From contig NZ_JBHSEC010000010.1 in NCBI RefSeq assembly GCF_042651785.1, positions 1-16,283 of the forward strand: 16,283 nucleotides of DNA, in the 5' to 3' direction. The stretch's first letter is position 1. Every line of letters starts with the position of its first letter. Shown here piece after piece: positions 13,364 through 16,283 of the stretch. This stretch comes from Chungangia koreensis (GTDB taxonomy: Bacteria; Bacillota; Bacilli; Bacillales_A; Planococcaceae). Position numbers and translations under genes: made by a program. The notes under the pieces were generated by a model that saw only the letters and a program-made list of their open reading frames with translations, did no database searches and was not told the DNA's origin.

Positions 13364-14830
13364 TTATGAAATGGAATAGTTTGGCGCTTCTTTCGTAATT
13401 TGAACGTCATGCGGATGGCTCTCTCTGAGTCCCGCACCCGTCATGCGGATAAATTGAGCATTTTCACGCAGTTGATACAAATCCTTTGCCCCACAATAAC
13501 CCATACCAGATCGGATGCCACCTACCAATTGGTAAATTGAATCCGCCAATGGCCCTTTGTAAGGAAGACGTCCTTCAATTCCTTCAGGCACCAACTTCTT
13601 GGCATCCTCTTGGAAATAACGGTCTTTTGAACCTTTCTCCATGGAGGAAATCGAACCCATTCCACGATATACTTTGAACCGTCTGCCTTGGAAGATTTCA
13701 GTTTCTCCTGGGCTTTCTGATGTACCTGCAAGTAAGCTTCCAAGCATAACGGCGTGGCCGCCAGCTGCAAGAGCTTTTACAATATCACCCGAATATTTGA
13801 TTCCACCATCGGCGATGATCGTTTTACCATATTGGCGTGCTACTGTTGCACAATCGTAAACAGCTGTTATTTGTGGAACACCTACACCAGCCACTACACG
13901 GGTTGTACAAATGGAACCAGGTCCAATTCCGACTTTCACCACATCGGCCCCTGCTTCAAACAAAGCTTTTGTTCCTTCAGCTGTTGCTACGTTCCCTGCC
14001 ACAATATCCAAGTCCGGATAAGCATCCCGGATTTTTCTAACGACTTCTAATACGCCTTTTGAATGGCCATGAGCTGTATCGATGACGATGACATCAACAC
14101 CAGCTTTAACTAAATGATCTACGCGAAGCATACTATCGGAAGAAACGCCAACTGCCGCACCGACAAGCAATCGGCCGTGGCTATCTTTCGCCGCATTCGG
14201 GAATTCGATCACTTTTTCAATATCTTTAATTGTGATAAGACCTTTTAAAATCCCTTGCTCATCAACAATCGGCAATTTTTCGATTTTATATTTTTGAAGC
14301 ATTTTTTCTGCTTCTTCTAAAGTGGTACCTACTGGTGCAGTAATAAGATTTTCTTTCGTCATAACTTCTTCTATCCGTTGAGAATAATCTTGGATGAAGC
14401 GCATGTCACGGTTTGTAATAATTCCAACCAGTTTAAGCTCTTCTTCATTATTTACGATTGGAACACCGGAGATGCGGTATTTGCCCATCAAATGCTCAGC
14501 ATCAAACACTTGATGAGTAGGTGTTAAGAAAAATGGATCTGTAATAACACCATTTTCCGAACGCTTAACAGTTTCAACTAATTCAGCTTGCTCTTCAACA
14601 CTCATGTTTTTATGGATAATTCCAATACCGCCTTGACGAGCCATAGCAATCGCCATCTTAGCTTCTGTCACGGTATCCATACCAGCACTAATGATCGGGA
14701 TGTTCAGCTTGATTCTTTCCGTCAGATTTACGGATAAGCTTACATCTTTAGGCAGTACCTCAGACTCTGCTGGAATTAGCAGTACATCATCAAACGTTAA
14801 ACCTTCTTTGGCAAATTTAGTTTCCCACAT
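13364..14830 (-). CDS. guaB: IMP dehydrogenase
   Basis: A 488-residue enzyme oxidising IMP to XMP with NAD, the committed step of GMP synthesis. Visible: N-terminal barrel start FAKEGLTFDDVLLIPAES, a pair of CBS domains (about 95-205), NAD-site region around DTAHGHS (251-257), the catalytic loop GIGPGSICTTR with C308, the substrate segment ADGGIKYSGDI, and the flap region RGMGSISSM and after. Length is normal. The ATG follows GGAGG at about 10 nt. A promoter with TTGACA lies 61 bp upstream and a terminator follows, so it is its own unit. Position after an rRNA operon and before dacA matches B. subtilis. Confidence 0.97.
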   Translation of the reverse strand: MWETKFAKEGLTFDDVLLIPAESEVLPKDVSLSVNLTERIKLNIPIISAGMDTVTEAKMAIAMARQGGIGIIHKNMSVEEQAELVETVKRSENGVITDPFFLTPTHQVFDAEHLMGKYRISGVPIVNNEEELKLVGIITNRDMRFIQDYSQRIEEVMTKENLITAPVGTTLEEAEKMLQKYKIEKLPIVDEQGILKGLITIKDIEKVIEFPNAAKDSHGRLLVGAAVGVSSDSMLRVDHLVKAGVDVIVIDTAHGHSKGVLEVVRKIRDAYPDLDIVAGNVATAEGTKALFEAGADVVKVGIGPGSICTTRVVAGVGVPQITAVYDCATVARQYGKTIIADGGIKYSGDIVKALAAGGHAVMLGSLLAGTSESPGETEIFQGRRFKVYRGMGSISSMEKGSKDRYFQEDAKKLVPEGIEGRLPYKGPLADSIYQLVGGIRSGMGYCGAKDLYQLRENAQFIRMTGAGLRESHPHDVQITKEAPNYSIS

Positions 14831-14867
14831 ATCCTTTATGCCTCCATCTCGCTAAATATTAATAGTA

Positions 14868-14896
14868 AGGTTATCAACGCAAAATTATGGTGTCAA
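14868..14896 (-). promoter_or_regulatory. Promoter of guaB
   Basis: On the minus strand: perfect -35 TTGACA (14891-14896), 17-bp spacer, -10 TAACCT (14868-14873, weak). The leader is about 30 nt, too short for a purine riboswitch, and none is seen. Confidence 0.55.
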
Positions 14897-14924
14897 GGAG
14901 ATGAAATAAATAAAACTATTCCCA

Positions 14925-15410
14925 TTATTCGTGTAACAGAGATTGAATGTCTTCTTCCATTTTCTTTGGATTGGTTTGAGGTGCATATCTCTTTACTACT
15001 TTTCCATTTCGGTCAATTAGAAACTTTGTAAAGTTCCATTTAATCTCTTCATTCAACAAACCTTTCTTTTCAGAAGTAAGGAACTTGAATAGCGGATCTG
15101 CATTGCTGCCTTTGACATCCACTTTTTTATACATAGGGAAAGTTACGCCATAGTTCACCTGACAAAACGATAGTGTTTCATTAATTTCATCGAATTCCTG
15201 GTTGTTGAATTGGCTGGAAGGAAACCCTAAAAACATAAGTCCTTGATCTTTATAAGTTTCGTAAAGTGATTGGAGTTCCTTAAATTGAGGGGTAAAACCG
15301 CACTTACTTGCTGTATTGACAATCACCATTACATTTCCTTCAAAATCTTTTAATGATTGTTCATTCTCATCCGTTCGTTTAACTGAGAAGTCGTATATTG
15401 AATTAGACAT
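14925..15410 (-). CDS. Glutathione peroxidase-family thiol peroxidase
   Basis: A 161-residue cytosolic peroxidase of the GPx family (B. subtilis BsaA type). Visible: peroxidatic cysteine C37 in NTASKCGFTPQ, Q67 in FPSSQFNNQEF, and W125-N126 in IKWNFTKFL, together the family's active-site tetrad. A second cysteine, C83 in LSFCQVNYG, is where thioredoxin-dependent GPx enzymes have their resolving cysteine, so reduction by thioredoxin is more likely than by glutathione (inference). The usual Cys-Asn of the FPCNQF motif is Ser-Ser here. The ATG follows AAAGGAGG at 6 nt. It lies between the 5S region and guaB; no terminator hairpin is visible, and guaB's promoter begins only 29 nt past the stop. 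Confidence 0.92.
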   Translation of the reverse strand: MSNSIYDFSVKRTDENEQSLKDFEGNVMVIVNTASKCGFTPQFKELQSLYETYKDQGLMFLGFPSSQFNNQEFDEINETLSFCQVNYGVTFPMYKKVDVKGSNADPLFKFLTSEKKGLLNEEIKWNFTKFLIDRNGKVVKRYAPQTNPKKMEEDIQSLLHE

Positions 15411-15445
15411 ATGATTCCTCCTTTAGTATTTCCTTAATTATTTCA

Positions 15446-15474
15446 ACGATAACTGTGAGAAGAAAAATAAACAA
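15446..15474 (-). promoter_or_regulatory. Possible promoter of the peroxidase gene
   Basis: On the minus strand: TTGTTT (15469-15474), 17-bp spacer, TATCGT (15446-15451), about 35 nt upstream of the start codon. Both boxes are imperfect, so this is tentative. Confidence 0.35.
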
Positions 15475-15557
15475 GTTAGACGACATGGAGTTTTACTGGG
15501 ATGAGTAGTTTTGAAATTATGATTTGATGTTGAATGATGTTGAAGATATGGAGAAGT

Positions 15558-15654
15558 TCGCTATTTTGAGTGTTGCGCAATATGAGTGTGTTTCTGCGCA
15601 ATATGGGAACGTTTCTGCGCAATATGACCAGGAAAAACCGCAATATGATCAAGG
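15558..15654. repeat. Degenerate 21-bp tandem repeat array
   Basis: Units TGCGCAATATGAGTGTGTTTC (15574), TGCGCAATATGGGAACGTTTC (15595), TGCGCAATATGACCAGGAAAA (15616) and CGCAATATGATC (from 15639) recur at exactly 21-bp spacing; a decayed unit (TCGCTATTTTGAGTGT) precedes them at 15558. The CGCAATATG core is constant and the rest varies. The array lies in the gene-free stretch between the peroxidase gene and the 5S region. No coding frame or known function is evident. Confidence 0.8.
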
Positions 15655-15714
15655 TCTAATCGATATAAAATAAACTTTTTCTTGATGAATCAAGTTGTAA
15701 TATTTTTTACCGTT

Positions 15715-15745
15715 TACTGTCCAAATGAAGTGAAATACTGTCCAA
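15715..15745. repeat. Short direct repeat TACTGTCCAA at about 21-bp spacing
   Basis: TACTGTCCAA occurs at 15715 and again at 15736, 21 bp apart, like the larger array just to the left but with an unrelated unit. The rest of 15655-15800 is AT-rich and holds nothing else I can identify. Confidence 0.5.
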
Positions 15746-15801
15746 TTCGAAAAAGATTAAAAGAATGGCACTTTCTTTCACTCTTCTTTTCTTTATACAA
15801 C

Positions 15802-15829
15802 AAAAAAACCGCTACCTGTCGGTAACGGT
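15802..15829 (-). terminator. Duplicated rRNA-type terminator
   Basis: Stem ACCGTTACC/GGTAGCGGT with GACA loop and a 7-nt T run on the minus strand, almost identical to the terminator following the true 5S gene at 16151-16179. It follows the 5S-like element. Confidence 0.85.
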
Positions 15830-15836
15830 CTTCGTA

Positions 15837-15955
<119 letters not shown>

Positions 15956-15985
<30 letters not shown>

Positions 15986-16117
15986 ATGGACGGCGGATTT
16001 CTTTGTCAGCCGCAGTCGTTCGGTTCTCGCGTATATCATACGCTCCGAGCCTCTCTTCTTTGCTTCCGCGAACTCCTTGTCCCTCTGCTTTCTCGCAATC
16101 TTCTTATAGGTTTTCCC
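15956..16117 (-). other. Coding-like open frame ending inside the 5S-like element
   Basis: The minus strand is open for 53 codons from just after a TAA (16118-16120) to a TAA that is part of the 5S loop C sequence (15956-15958). The predicted peptide is Lys/Arg/Glu-rich (KKIARKQRDKEFAEAKKRGS, then ERMIYARTERLRLTKKSAVH and LVSQPEQGS). The only ATG is at 16037-16039 and leaves 27 residues; its upstream GGAG is too close for a good ribosome site. It may be a gene remnant, a repeat-element frame or chance; the opposite strand is open here too. Not called as a gene. Confidence 0.35.
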
Positions 16118-16140
16118 TTACCCGTCGGTAAGGATTTTGT
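16116..16140 (+). terminator. Terminator-like hairpin between the two 5S copies
   Basis: Stem CCTTACC/GGTAAGG (16116-16122 with 16127-16133) followed by ATTTTGT on the plus strand. Its sequence resembles the stem of the rRNA terminator (TTACCGACRGGTA), so it may be a diverged, possibly inverted copy of it. Confidence 0.45.
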
Positions 16141-16150
16141 TTGTAGACAC

Positions 16151-16179
16151 AAAAAAAACCGCTACCTGTCGGTAACGGT
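16151..16179 (-). terminator. Terminator of the rRNA operon
   Basis: Stem ACCGTTACC/GGTAGCGGT with GACA loop (16159-16179) and an 8-nt T run (16151-16158) on the minus strand, directly after the 5S gene. Confidence 0.92.
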
Positions 16180-16186
16180 CTTTGTA

Positions 16187-16283
<97 letters not shown>

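Noticed and set aside
14831..14924. Purine or guanine riboswitch ahead of guaB
   Set aside because: The transcribed leader is about 30 nt, too short for the aptamer, and no conserved core is seen.
15574..15654. CRISPR-like array
   Set aside because: Period is only 21 bp, no spacer of 30 or more bases, units degenerate, and no cas genes are present.

Overview
The window reads as the oriC-proximal housekeeping block of an endospore-forming Bacillales bacterium, most likely Planococcaceae (Sporosarcina-like; this is inference from gene content and style, not a match). Support: moderately AT-rich DNA, AGGAGG-type ribosome binding sites, frequent TTG/GTG starts, sporulation genes (bofA, a yaaH/sleL-type spore hydrolase with a sigma-E-like promoter), a long Bacillus-type SRP RNA with Alu domain, a serine T-box, and gene order close to the rrnO-guaB-dacA-serS-dnaX-recR-bofA-rrnA region of B. 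subtilis. Almost everything runs on the minus strand, so by analogy the origin lies beyond the right end and the minus strand is the leading strand.

Right to left (direction of transcription): the 3' part of a 5S rRNA and its terminator (16151-16283); a rearranged stretch holding a second, insertion-bearing 5S-like copy with its own copy of the terminator (15802-16117); a gene-free spacer with two 21-bp-period repeats; a glutathione peroxidase-family gene; guaB (IMP dehydrogenase); dacA (D,D-carboxypeptidase); a secreted M4 (thermolysin-like) metalloprotease; and serS behind a T-box leader with a UCC specifier. Then tadA, convergent on the plus strand and sharing a bidirectional terminator with serS; yaaH; the overlapping dgk-dck deoxynucleoside kinase pair; and an uncharacterised helical protein. 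A plus-strand tRNA-Ser(UGA) and the minus-strand SRP RNA gene are divergent around 4040-4160. The operon dnaX-ebfC-recR-yaaL-bofA follows and ends at a terminator, after which a tandem rRNA promoter and leader run into the first ~39 nt of a 16S rRNA gene.

Themes: translation and decoding (serS, tRNA-Ser, tadA, SRP RNA, rRNA), nucleotide supply (guaB, dgk, dck), DNA replication and repair (dnaX, ebfC, recR), wall and spore functions (dacA, yaaH, bofA). Compared with B. subtilis 168 as I remember it, the block tadA-yaaH-dgk-dck-tRNA-Ser appears inverted as a unit, and an M4 protease sits where pdxS-pdxT usually lies. Both window ends fall inside rRNA, as expected for an assembly contig broken at rRNA repeats. 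No CRISPR array, transposase, prophage or defence locus is visible. The least explained DNA is the 5S-like/rearranged stretch at 15.8-16.1 kb and the unknown gene at 4387-5040.
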